Shown here: positions 32,058 to 42,600 of the stretch, piece after piece
Numbering within the stretch: the stretch's first letter is position 1
Layout of the letters: every line of letters begins with the position of its first letter
Source: Rhabdornis inornatus
Lineage: Eukaryota; Chordata; Aves; Passeriformes; Rhabdornithidae
Assembly (NCBI GenBank): GCA_013397075.1
Contig: VWZS01004810.1
Location: 2,342,015 to 2,406,014 of the forward strand
DNA: 64,000 nucleotides
Direction of reading: 5' to 3'
Notes under the pieces: model-generated
Seen by the model: the letters and a program-made list of their open reading frames with translations, nothing else
What the model was told of the DNA's origin: nothing
Databases searched by the model: none
Translations under genes and position numbers: made by a program

Positions 32058-34539
32058 AGTGATCCAATTTTGTTTAGACAGGACAAATCAGAGAATACAT
32101 CTTAGACAACCCCCTGGTGTGGCCTCTGTGTGTGACTTGAGCAGCAGAGAAGGAGGTTTCAAACCTGCACCTGCAGAGGTTTTGCTGCACATTGCATTTC
32201 TAAAGCTCTGGTAGCACTTGCTCCCCTAAATTAAATGAGGCTGAGACAACCAACTGCATATAAGGAGGCCTAAAAATGTCTTCTTTTTTGTTTATATTCC
32301 TGGAAATCAGTGTCTTCCTTTTAAAACTTCAGGGAACAGCTTCCTGTCTACCTTATTATTAGCGGACTGCTTCTCTCTGTTGTCACCAAGTGGCATTAAC
32401 TGAGGAAAGACCTTGCCTCTCTTTGCCTGTCTGGGGTTTTTGTTTGGTTTGGTTTGTTTTTAGAGCAGCTCTGGATGAGCTTTAGTTGCCTTGTCAGAGT
32501 TGAGAGGAGATAAGCCCGATGTTTGTGAAGCTGCTCTTCATCCACACACTGCTGACTCTAACGAGCAGTGCCTGCTTCTTTCAAAGCTGGAAAAACCTCC
32601 TCAGCTGTGGCTCTACACTTTCTGACCGTGTAGTTTCTACTACTGTGATATTTCCACAATGTCCAATATCTAAAAAACTTTTTTTTTTTCTTTTAACTGT
32701 CATTGCACTTCAGATTACTCTGTTTAAGTTTGATAATGCAAAGCTGGCTTTGTGTGCCTGCTTTTGCTTATTTTGATAGATTTGAACTATCAGAGCTGAT
32801 AAAACCTGCTGGAGGTGGTTCTTTATTTTGTTGCAGTGAGCGTGTAGATAGATGGATTTTCTTGCTCTGTTGTGTGATGAGAGAGTCACAGCAAGAGCAA
32901 AGGTGCTTCAACCTGGCAGCAGTGCCAGAAACCACAACTTGGATATATTAATTTAACCTTATCAGGCAGAATATGATATAGAGTAGAAGCACAGATGTGA
33001 TAAGAAGCTGGGCTGGCTGTAGGACCTTACATAAAATATTGAGCACAGCTCACTTGTATGCCTTGGAAACTCCTGGTTTGTATTTCAAGAGGTGCATGTG
33101 TGGTATTTTCTAATTTTCCAGGAGGAGCACAGAGTGTTCTTTTGGGATCTGCATTGCAGAGGTCATGTGTTGGAGACACCTTAGTTTTAATGATATTTAC
33201 TTGGTTTCTTTCATTGTGTCAGTGGCAGTTTTGGCACAACAAAACCCACATGCAACTGATTTTTTTTATACATGTATAAACACAAGAAGGTGGAAATGAT
33301 TGTTTTTCAGGTTGTGGTTTCTTGTGCTCATCCAAGGACAGTGCTTGCCCTTGGAAGAACACTCTGGGATGCTCAGTGCTGCTGGCTGGAATGCAGGAGG
33401 GTTCAGCCACATGTGAAAAATGCTGGAGGTGGGTTTGTTACCTCCTCTCCCTTTTGAGAGATTCCTGCTGCTGCAGAATTAGGGGTTTGTGCATGGCACA
33501 AACATTCCAGGCAAGGGGGTTTGCACACGTACATGAGACAAGGAAAAGCCTAAACTGCTCCTCCAGGTGAAGATCTGGTTTGAGGCTTTTTTATTGATTT
33601 AATGGCAGCTGAGAGGCTGGTGCTGACAGCGAATGCACTCAGCTCCTTCTGGGGATACTCACAACAAGCTGCTGTCACTGAAACTAGAAGCCAAACTTCC
33701 AGGAGCAGCAGGCTGATGCTCAGTCACTGGACTTACAAGAAATCCTGCAAATGTGCTTGTTCATGTGACAGGAACATCCATCAGCTGCTTGCCCAGAGGA
33801 GCTGCAGAAACTTCTCAAGTTCAGAGTATCTTTATAAAGCTTATTCCAGAAAAAAATCAAAATACTGTCTATGCACTGAGTCCCAGCTCACTTGACACCT
33901 TTCATTCTTTTCTTCCTCCTCTTTTCTCCTGTCCCCATGGCACATCCAGACCCTCACACATCCATGGGCACAAGTGCCTGTGCAGCTGTGAGCTCCCCTT
34001 CTGCCTGGGGCTCACAGCTCACTCAGGAGGAGCCCTTGGGTGAGGGAGAATTTGTCAGCACTGCCAGGAACTCACCCTCATCTCCCAAAGAGCAAATCAC
34101 CTCACCCAGGGTGACCTGGTGGAGATAAGAAGGATAAGTGCAGTACTTCAGACAATTATTTGCAGGTTTTTTATGTTTTCCAGTGTATTATTCATGAGGG
34201 GCTTGTGGAGGGTTGTGCCATGGAAAAGTTAAGGACGTTTTTCAAATCCTGTTGACCCAGAATCAATACATTCCCCTGACTTGATTACACAACTGTTTTG
34301 TAACTAATTGTTTTTCAGGTAGTTAAGATCCACATCTTTTATATGAATCACTGTGAATGTGGACTGGAGATGCCTTGATCTCAATAGCTTATCATTTGCA
34401 AGTAGGAAGATTATTATGTTTAATCAGTTCTATCATCAGGTCTCAATAAATACCATTTTTCCAGCCAGCAGGTCTGATGCAACTGAATGGTCACATTTTC
34501 CAAAGATCTGTGCTTGGGAGCTTTGTGCTGATGTTTGCT
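32058..34539. other. unique DNA, no gene recognised
   Basis: T-rich to balanced unique sequence. A 97-codon plus frame at 33602-33895 is Ser/Cys-rich without a recognisable domain. No repeat or RNA gene is apparent. Confidence 0.5.
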
Positions 34540-34700
34540 GATGTTCCTTGGGTTGTTTTCTTGGTGGGTTTTTTTTTTGTTTTTTTTTTTTTTTTCTTTG
34601 GGGTTGGGTGGGGGGTGGTGATGGGTAGGATAGGGTTGATTTGTTGTTTTTCTGTTTGTTTTTTGGGGTTTGTTTTGTTTAGTTTGGATGGATTTTTTTC
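34540..34700 (+). repeat. T/G-rich low-complexity tract
   Basis: Long T-runs (34569-34578 and about 34580-34595) alternate with GGG and GTTTT units. Very few A or C bases occur through about 34680. It contains the G-run cluster listed next. Confidence 0.9.
34600..34625 (+). other. potential G-quadruplex
   Basis: Four G-runs on the plus strand (GGGG, GGG, GGGGGG, GGG) are separated by loops TT, T and TGGTGAT, which fits the usual G3+N1-7 rule. It sits directly after a T-tract, so the C-rich complement would be flanked by poly-A. Confidence 0.6.
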
Positions 34701-36054
34701 TGCCCGTGCTGCAGTCAATAAGTTACATGTATTTACAAGGTAATTACTCAAAGTACTTTCCTTTCCATCCTTCATGCGGCCTCTGAGGATTCCTGTGTTA
34801 CTCTGCCCCTCTCGAGTACTGATGGAGATCTTGCTTTTGGAATTGGGTCTGGTCTACAAGGCTCTGCTCTAGACTGCAAACCTTGTGACCTGCTAAACTC
34901 TGCCTTAAGATGTTCAGTTTCTGTTTGTTTCCAGGCCATAATTATTTATAGTGCAGAAACCAATAAGGTCTTATGTAAATACTTTAAAAAACCAAGTGTT
35001 TTGCTGTCATGTGAGGTTAAAACTCTGTACATGACCTCAGTGGCCTCACAGGGATTTTTCCCTAAGTGAAGCTCATGTTTTGTTTCATGCAGAGGTCAGC
35101 TCCTGACAGAGCACTCACCAAGGGAAGGTTGCCTGGCTTCCAAGGGAAGCTGTGGATGTCTGGTGAGGCTGTGCAGAGGGTGAACACCTGAGGAAAAGGA
35201 GTGTGAGAAAAAGCACATGGGCACGTGCTGAGGGAGGGCTGCTCTTCCCCTTGCCATGTGCTCTTGGCCAGCACAGCATTGAGGGTGTGAGCTGGCACTT
35301 CCCTATGGAAAGGTTGGTGCTGCTTCTCTTTGATAAATTTGTGTTTTTGGACTAATTTAAAGACACTTTAGTTTGGGATTCACATCACTTTTTACTTCCC
35401 AGCTGGGATACAGCCCTACAGCACTCGTGGGCTGGCACAGACACCTGGGGCTCCCCTTGACTCGGTTTTTAAGTCCACAAAATTCATGTGTGCTCTGCTT
35501 GCTTTCCCAAAAGGGGATCCTGGTGCAGCAACGAAACACCCAGTGTTGAAACATGTCCAGTGTTCAGAATTCCTCATGTTTTACAGCATGGAGGAGGTGA
35601 TTCCATCTGGTTTGGTGTTTGCAGTGATGTGCCCACGGCTGCTGCTCCCACAGCTCCAGGTTCAGCCATGGCAGTGATGGGAAGGACGAGGGCAAAGGCT
35701 GCTCAGCAGGAAGGACTCCTGGGCTCCACCCATGGCAAGGAACCAGAGGTGGTTAATGGAAAAAAAGAAAAGATTTGAACTATAAACTCTGGATTAATGG
35801 GTGTTGGAAGAGTTGTTTTTTCCATGTATCTAAGCTGGCAGGGTTTGCACATGGATAGTAATGACAAGACATGAGAGTTCTTGGATGTGGCAAGGCAGGT
35901 CACATTTTAGAAAGACACAATCTCTGTTTTCTCTATTCAGATGATGTTTTTTCCTTCCTTGAGACGGAGAAACTGCCCTTCAGTGAAGGTGGTGTTTGCC
36001 CTTGTGACCATCTAGGCCACTGTCACTTCTAGGATCTTAAGAGAGCTGTAAAAA
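34701..36054. other. unique DNA, no gene recognised
   Basis: Unique DNA, T-rich in places. Overlapping 63- and 96-codon plus frames near 35486-35778 lack motifs. Confidence 0.5.
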
Positions 36055-36285
36055 GGAGGGAGAGGGAATTTTTTATATGGACAGATAGTGAAAGGACAAG
36101 GGGAATGGTTTTAAACTGAAAGAGGGCAGGGTTAGATAGAATATTGGGAAGAAATCATTTATTCAGAGGGTGGGCAGGCCCTGGCACAGGGTGCCCAGAG
36201 CAGCTGTGGCTGCCCCTGGATCCCTGGCAGTGCCCAAGGCCAGGCTGGATGGGGCTCTGGGCAAGCCTGGGATGGTGAGTGGCAG
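36055..36285 (+). mobile_element. CR1 LINE 3' UTR fragment lacking its terminus
   Basis: Plus-strand CR1: AAAGGACAAGGGGAATGG, then GAATATTGGGAAGAAATCAT, GAGGGTGGGCAGGCCCTGG and CAGAGCAGCTGTGGCTGCC. It keeps the middle of the 3' UTR but lacks the final block (GTCCCTGCCCATGG through the ATTCTATG tail). The 3' end was therefore lost or rearranged after insertion, which is unusual because CR1 copies normally keep the 3' end and lose the 5' end. Confidence 0.88.
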
Positions 36286-37710
36286 GGAATCAGGGACTCC
36301 AAGTTTGTTGGAATCACCACAGAGGATTTAAGAGCTGCTTGTTGGGCTTCTACTGTGGGCAACAGTTTGTAGTTCAGCTGTAATGTTTCAAACAAGTGGT
36401 AAACAAAACTGAGGAGGAAAAGGAAACTCAGGCTGTCCTTGAGGATTTCAAGGCAAAATCTGAAGCAACACACCTTAAATGAATAGCTGTGACCTTGAGA
36501 ACACCTGAGAATTTAGAGTCTGGGTTCAAGTTTTTGTGTTTGCTGTAGCCACGTTGAGAACTCGAGTTCTTCTGGAAGTGCATCTGCTTGAAACTTGAGG
36601 TCCTTGAGGTCTCCTTTAATGGAAAATCTTAAATAAAAGTACAATAAATTGGCTTCTGTGTGTGTGATGAAGGGCAGCTGCTGGAGCAGGCTGTGCCAGC
36701 ATGGGCTCCTTGCTGGATTCAGGAGCTTTTTCATTTGTTTTGATTCTTTTGCACACTTAAATATGAAGCTGTAACAGTAGGATTGAAAAACATTTTGGAC
36801 CAGAGATTTGTTGTGAGAAATGTGGAGGGGCAGGTTTCTTCAGGCAGCCTGGTTTTCCATTCTGTTGCATCAGTTGTGGGTCAGGTGAGCTCCACAGAGC
36901 AATGGGCTTTTGGAGTTTCCTGCAATCCATGGAGGGAATGCAACAGGAGAACTGCCTGGGTATTTTCAGGTGAAAGCTCACATCAGGTATTCATATAAAT
37001 AGGCAGCCAAAATAACAACAAACTTCTCCATCCAGTGGAATAATGCTCAAAGCATTATTTTATAGATATTCATCCAGGCCAAGGGGAGGCTAACTCTGCT
37101 TGAGACATCAGACTTTGCATTTTGTTATTGATTTTTCTCACCTATGTTTCCTTAGGAAGTAACAAAAACACAACATGATCAATGCTGAATTTATTGCCTC
37201 GGCAGCAGCACTGAAGACCTGGCACTGAGTCAGAAGTGAGGGAAGGGACAGTGGTTTTAAGCTTAACATGAGTGAAATCATACTCACAATATATGTATGA
37301 AACAAGAGGGAGAGGAAGGCTGGAGTTTCCATCAGCCAGCCTGATGATATTTTCAAGAATCAGTGTCTGGCAGATCCATTAGCTGCTGGTAGAGCTTTCA
37401 TGAATTCTCAGGAGCTCTGCTGAAACATCCCAGTGCCCTGACCCCAGAGCACACAGCGTCAGGAACTGGAGTTCTTTTGCTGGAGAGAATAACTCATCCC
37501 CATCCCCTTGCTGAGCAGAAAGTGGGAATAGCCCTAACAGCATGAAAGGATGTCTGGAGCTTTGTGTTCATCTCCCTCCTGAATTTTAGGCAGGGTATTG
37601 TGTAAATGGGATTGGCTGGGAGCTGGTCACATCCTCAGCACGTGTCCCAAATTTCAGTTTCCCAAGGACACGGCCACTGGTGACTCAGACAAATGGGAGT
37701 AGGATGCCTA

Positions 37711-37727
37711 TAATTATATTATAATTA
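37711..37727. promoter_or_regulatory. AT-only palindrome with two TAATTA cores
   Basis: Arms TAATTATA and TATAATTA are perfect reverse complements around one T. Each contains a TAATTA homeodomain core. AT-only palindromes of this length also arise by chance in AT-rich DNA. Confidence 0.25.
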
Positions 37728-37816
37728 CTTACAAGCAGATTAAAGTGTTTCTGTGTGTCTCAAGCTTCTGGAAAACCATCCCTTGGTTCTTCACAGATAA
37801 TTCTCTTTTTTTTTAG

Positions 37817-38035
37817 GAGTGAGACCATCTGTCAGTACAGAAATACTTCAGCAGCAGCATCTGAGTCTGAGGACAGCTGGCATAGCTCAGGTGGCCATTG
37901 GCAGAACCAGAGAAGAGCTTTGCATCCCTCTTGTTCCCATCTGCAGCCACACTTTAGGAAGTGCTGCAGTGCAATTTGGGTCTCAGGGAGCCAAGCCAAT
38001 AAATCAGTTTGGGTTGTGGCCCTGGGATACTCCAA
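37817..38035 (+). other. weak exon candidate (219 nt)
   Basis: The acceptor-like TTCTCTTTTTTTTTAG ends at 37816 and a GTGAGC donor-like site follows CCAA at 38035. The 219-nt interval is a multiple of three and is open in two of the three plus frames. One frame reads STEILQQQHLSLRTAGIAQ and continues without stops to 38103. No domain is recognised, and open frames in two phases at once argue for chance. Confidence 0.15.
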
Positions 38036-41000
38036 GTGAGCAGTTGTGTCAAAGGAGTACATCTCCATGGAAGCTGATTTTAGGAAAACTTAAAGTCATG
38101 TAAACTATTGCACTAAACACCAGGTGTGGGTCCAAAACCAAGCTCAACATTTGGATTGTTTGGCAGTTCTAAGCATTAAAGAGCTCGATTCTGAGATAAA
38201 CTGGACATGTTCAGCCTCTCTGCCTCCCACCTGGATCATGATTTACTTATTACTTCATGGTTCTGAAGTACTTCATGTGGAAACCTCCATACAAACAGTT
38301 TTTACTCAATTAGTGAAGAATTAAGAGCTTGATTTGTAACTCTCAGGTAGGAATCCTCTGGGGATGGTACAAACACAGCAGGCAATGTGTGCTTGAAGTG
38401 TGAGTTGGAGATGGAAACAGGGAAAAGGGAGTGCATAGTTTAAGCTGAAGCTGAAAAGATACTTGTTAGTTTTGAGCCTCTGATTTGAAATTGGGGAGTT
38501 CTAGAACAATTTGCCTTTGAAGTCTGTTACAAAAATAAGAAAAGAGTATTTGCTGGATAACTTCAGTGCCAAGGCAAACAATGATCACTTCTCCCAAAGT
38601 GGAGATCAGCACACTGGCTAAGTGGCTGCTGTCTGAAGAGGCAGAATTGGTGCTCCAGAACTATTTTATCATTTATTTGCCAGACTGCATCACTGCTGCT
38701 GTGACCCAGATGCCCCAGGCTTGTTCACGCTTTCTAGATGAATCCTTAATAAAAATTCAGCCTGTGTGTGTGTTTTTGGGCAAAAATGAACTTAGTCATA
38801 AAATGTCTGGTTAAAATTACCAGCTAGAGCTCCAAGGTCTCAGCTCTCAGAGTCTCAGACTGAATGGCATGGCTGTGGCAGGGAGGAGATAGCTGAAGTT
38901 ATTTCCAGCAGACCTGAGGAAAACTTTTCTTTGCCTTTGCTCCCCATCAGTAGCATAGGATGAAGCAGAAGAGATGCATGAAAATGAGCAAGGATTCTTT
39001 TAAGTCTTCAGAATATTTTCTTGGTGATAAATCGATTTTGAGTGAAGAAAGAGTGTAATTTATTTCTGCTCATGGCATTTGCACTGGCTGTGAGAAGAGT
39101 GCTAGTTCTTAGGGGTGTTATTCTGCTTTTCCTTGAGCTGTATCACCTTTTTTTTTTTAATAGTGGGAGCTATGCAAAGAATTGCCACATTATCTTGTGG
39201 GTTTCCTTACTACCCTTAAATCTTGTGCCAGTTGTTAACTTTCATGTTACTCACATATTTCATTAAATCTGGTTTATTCAGCATAGGGAAGAATAATTTA
39301 TCCCTGTAGTGAAGTCACTCAGAAAGCTGATCCTTAGAGATCAAAGAAGCTGGCATGTCTTGGTGTGGGTACACCTAAAAATTGCATTTCTGTGCCTACT
39401 AACTGTGGTTTGTGATGCCTGGGCAGGGAAGGAACAAGGAACCATCACCTGTGCAAGCAGAACATTTCTAGGTTTTGAAAGAAACAGCACCAGATCTGAA
39501 GAACCACATCTCTTGCTCCCAGTGAAGGCTGTGGAAAGCAGTGACAGCTGCTTCTTATCTCACAGTCAAACATTCTGAAGCCCTGGAGGCGAAATATTTA
39601 TGCTACTGGACACTTTGTTTATTCAATGGGCCTTTTTTGATTTCTCTTTTTTTACCAGAGAACTGAAAATGAGTGACGTGTGTGTGCCTCAGTGTAAATA
39701 AGAGACTTGTGACTCCTCATGTCAGAATTAGTAATTCTTCATGCTGCTCTCAGGGGCTGAAGGAAACACTGATGTGTGTGAACCAACAGAAAGTAAACAT
39801 CAATTAGAGGGAGAAACAAGCTGCTCAATCTTCAGTTTTACATAGAAAACTTCAAGGAAGAAAGACTCTAAAGTGTGCAACTTCTGGAATAACCTCCAAG
39901 CAGAGTAGCCCTGCATGCAAACACACATCTTCACTGCATTCTGAGGAGCTGCAGAGTGAGATGAAAAACAGTTCTGTGGAAATCAACAGGTTTACAAGCA
40001 TCTTTCCCCTTGTAAACAGCCTGTTTCCAGAGCAGAAATCACAGTAATTCAGCAGCACTGTGAGGTTTGGGGTGCAGAAAGCAGCCTGTGCAGCTGGCAC
40101 ACGAATCAGCAAACAGCATCAAACCTGGGGAATTCCCGATTGGAAAAATGTTTGGATTTTGGAGAATACTGGGGAGAAGTGCTACAAGGGCTTGTCTTTT
40201 TCTTTAAGTGCTTGTGGCCTCACTTGTGAGCATGGTGGAGATGTTTTATCTCATGTCTCAATTTTACTTGTCAGGGTTCCCTTCTGTGGGACCCTTCTGC
40301 TTCTTTACCTGGCTTAGACAATGTTTCATCAGCCCCAGCAGTACCTCATCAGTCATGTCTGGCAAAGTCACTCTTCTTGAAAAATGCTTGTCTTCTGAAC
40401 ACACCCAGGTGTTAAATTCAAGAAGCACTCACCAGATCCAATATTTTTGAGCATTGAAATCCAGTGGCTGACTCATCACTTTGCACAAAGAAGATGTTGC
40501 TTCCAGTTACTTTGTTTGGGCTGACTGCAGGATTTTCAAACAAAGCAAGTCATTTCTGGAAAACCCTGCAAAACTTTGTGCCAGAACAGTGGAGAAGTTA
40601 TCCAAAAGGCCAACACCCAGGTTAGTCTGAGAGACTGAACTACTGGAAAGCCCTGGGGCCTTGCTGGTATCTCTTGTGTCAGTCCTTTTAGGGCCTGGGG
40701 CATTCTGGAAGTGCTGGATTGATCCCAGCCAGCTCCTGGGCACCTCTAACCTTCCTGCTCTGCTTGTACATGGCCAGGAGTGTATTATATATAACTTGAT
40801 AGGCTTTTCCTTCTCCTGCCCAGCCCCTTCAGTTACCTTCCTTTTTAAGTTTGGAATCTTTGGATGGGATCCTGGCAAAAGAACCTCTGAATTCCTTCAG
40901 AGGATGTTGCAGTGCAAGGAAGAACTTCTAGGCTGGTGTTGTTTTCCCTCTGCCTGGGTGAGCCTTTGGTCTGAAGCAGTGTGAAAGGTTCTGTGGGTTT

Positions 41001-42039
41001 TGAAAAGCAAGGGAATTAAAGATAGGAATGAACAGTGTGAAGGTCAGACTTCCACCTTTTGTAGAGTTATCTTGGAACAAATTACATGTTCAAATAGTTG
41101 TTCCCAGTATTTTTGGGCAGCACTGGCTTGTAAAACTCAGATGTCAGGGCTCCCAAAGGTGGCTGCTGCTGTTGGGGAGCTGCTGCTGTGACAACTGTAC
41201 AGGAGGATTGATACTTGGAAGTAAGGAAATCGAGATGGAATGGTAAATGAATGTCTGTCCTGCCAGCAAATCCTGTTTTCCTTGGGATCAGGGATCAGAA
41301 GGCGGCGTTGCTGGCAGGTTTGTGAGCAGGGTGTGCTCAGGACGGGCAGCAGTGCTCTAGGGCTGCACACACAGGTTTGCAGAGACACAGCTGAGGAGAT
41401 ATCAGAGCTCTCACTTTTTATAAACTTCTCTTTATCTGTGCTCGGCCTACTGAGCTGAAACAGAGCCCATTGCTCCAAAGGGGTGCTGGGTGCAGGAGGG
41501 GATGCCTGACTTAATTTCAGATCTGATAGAGCTGTGAGTGTTGGAGGGACCATTGCTTCACCCCAGAAATGGCCCAAAACTCTGACTGAGATCTCCGTGT
41601 TGAAATCATGCATCTGGCTCCCTTTCCTGTTACTAAAACCAATAAATATTAAGACCAGCTTTAGAAGCTTTTCTTAAAAAGAAAATCTTCCTTGTTAAAA
41701 GCCTTTTTAGAGTGGCTGAAACTCTGCTCCAGGTCCTAAATTTAATTCGGTTGTTGGTGAATTTAAATTGCTTCTATGCTGTAAAATGAAACTGATCAGT
41801 GAAGAGAAAGCAGTGAGATAAAAATCTAGGAATGTCTGTGTTTCATTACATGGCCAGTCTCTAATGCTTTTAGAAAAAACAGGAGTATTTAATATTCATC
41901 ACTCTGTGATGAGTGTTGGTAACTCCTCTGCAGGGCCTGGCCAGTTCATCACTGCTGTCATCTGTGCATTTCTTGCCATTGCAGGGCTGGGCTGTGCTGA
42001 TGGTTTGAGGTTTAGGGGTTCCCAGTTCAGTAACTTGGC

Positions 42040-42312
42040 CAGGGATGGCCCTGCCCAGACCCCCCAACAATCCCAGCCTGTTCCTGCCCAGACCCCCCAA
42101 CAATCCCACCCTGTCCCTGCCCAGACCCCCCAACAATCCCAGCCTGTCCATCCCTGGCAGCGCTGTCCAAACGCTCCTGGAGCTCTGGCAGCCTCGGGGC
42201 CGTGCCCATTCCCTGGGGAGCCTGGGCAGTGCCCAGCACCCTCTGGGGGAAGAACCTTGCCCTGATCTCCAGCCTGAGCCTGCCCTGGCCCAGCTCCAGC
42301 TGTTCTCTCAGG
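42040..42312 (-). mobile_element. CR1 LINE 3' UTR fragment with internal tandem array
   Basis: The minus-strand CR1 blocks GGCAGCGCTGTCCAAACGC, CTCCTGGAGCTCTGGCAGCC and GGGGAGCCTGGGCAGTGCCC are clear, ending near CCCAGCTCCAGCTGTTCTC. About 98 bases (42150-42247) match the reverse complement of the copy at 49800 with no difference that I can see. The CR1 3' terminus expected on the left is missing; the copy starts in a 33-bp tandem array. Confidence 0.9.
42051..42149. repeat. 33-bp tandem array, three units, inside a CR1
   Basis: Units at 42051-42083, 42084-42116 and 42117-42149, each starting CTGCCCAGACCCCCCAACAA and continuing TCCCAGCCTGTCC with single-base variants. The related copy at 49800 has one unit. 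Because 33 is a multiple of three, every frame through it is repetitive (for example LPRPPNNPSLS three times), which explains the open frames here. Confidence 0.95.
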
Positions 42313-42439
42313 TGTGATGTTCCTCCCTCACACATCCAGTTCTCTGCCTTCAATTTTTAGTCTCTTCTAAGATTGATTGAGAGCTTTTATCATCTTTTGA
42401 GACTGTACTTGATTGGTCACCCAGTGTGAGTGCAAAGAG
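42313..42439. other. spacer between two opposed CR1 copies
   Basis: About 127 bases of unique sequence between a minus-strand and a plus-strand CR1. Nothing else is seen. Confidence 0.5.
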
Positions 42440-42600
42440 TTGTTACCCAGAGAAGCTGTGGCTGCCCCTGGGTCCCTGGATATTGGGGCTTGGAGCAGCC
42501 TGGGACAGTGGGAGATGTCCCTGCCCATGGCAAGGGGTTGAAACTGGATGGTGTTTAAGGCTTCTTCCAACTCAAACCATTCCATGATTCCATTATTCCA
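42440..42600 (+). mobile_element. CR1 LINE 3' fragment
   Basis: Plus-strand order: CAGAGAAGCTGTGGCTGCC, CTTGGAGCAGCCTGGGACAG, GATGTCCCTGCCCATGGCAA, CTTCTTCCAACTCAAACC, then ATTCCATGATTCCATTATTC. This is a normal 3' terminus with about 160 bases retained. Confidence 0.93.

Larger units (their letters stand above)
36286..42039. other. unique DNA, no gene recognised
   Basis: About 5.7 kb without a recognised transposon. It holds the exon candidate at 37817-38035 and the AT palindrome at 37711-37727. A T10 run lies near 39150. Frames of 123 codons (40507-40878 minus) and 158 codons (41137-41613 minus) show no motif. Confidence 0.5.

Noticed and set aside
41864..42353. 133-codon plus frame and 93-108 codon minus frames with PPNNP-like or GGSGQ-like repeats
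   Set aside because: The repeats are the translation of the 33-bp tandem array in a CR1, not a repeat protein.
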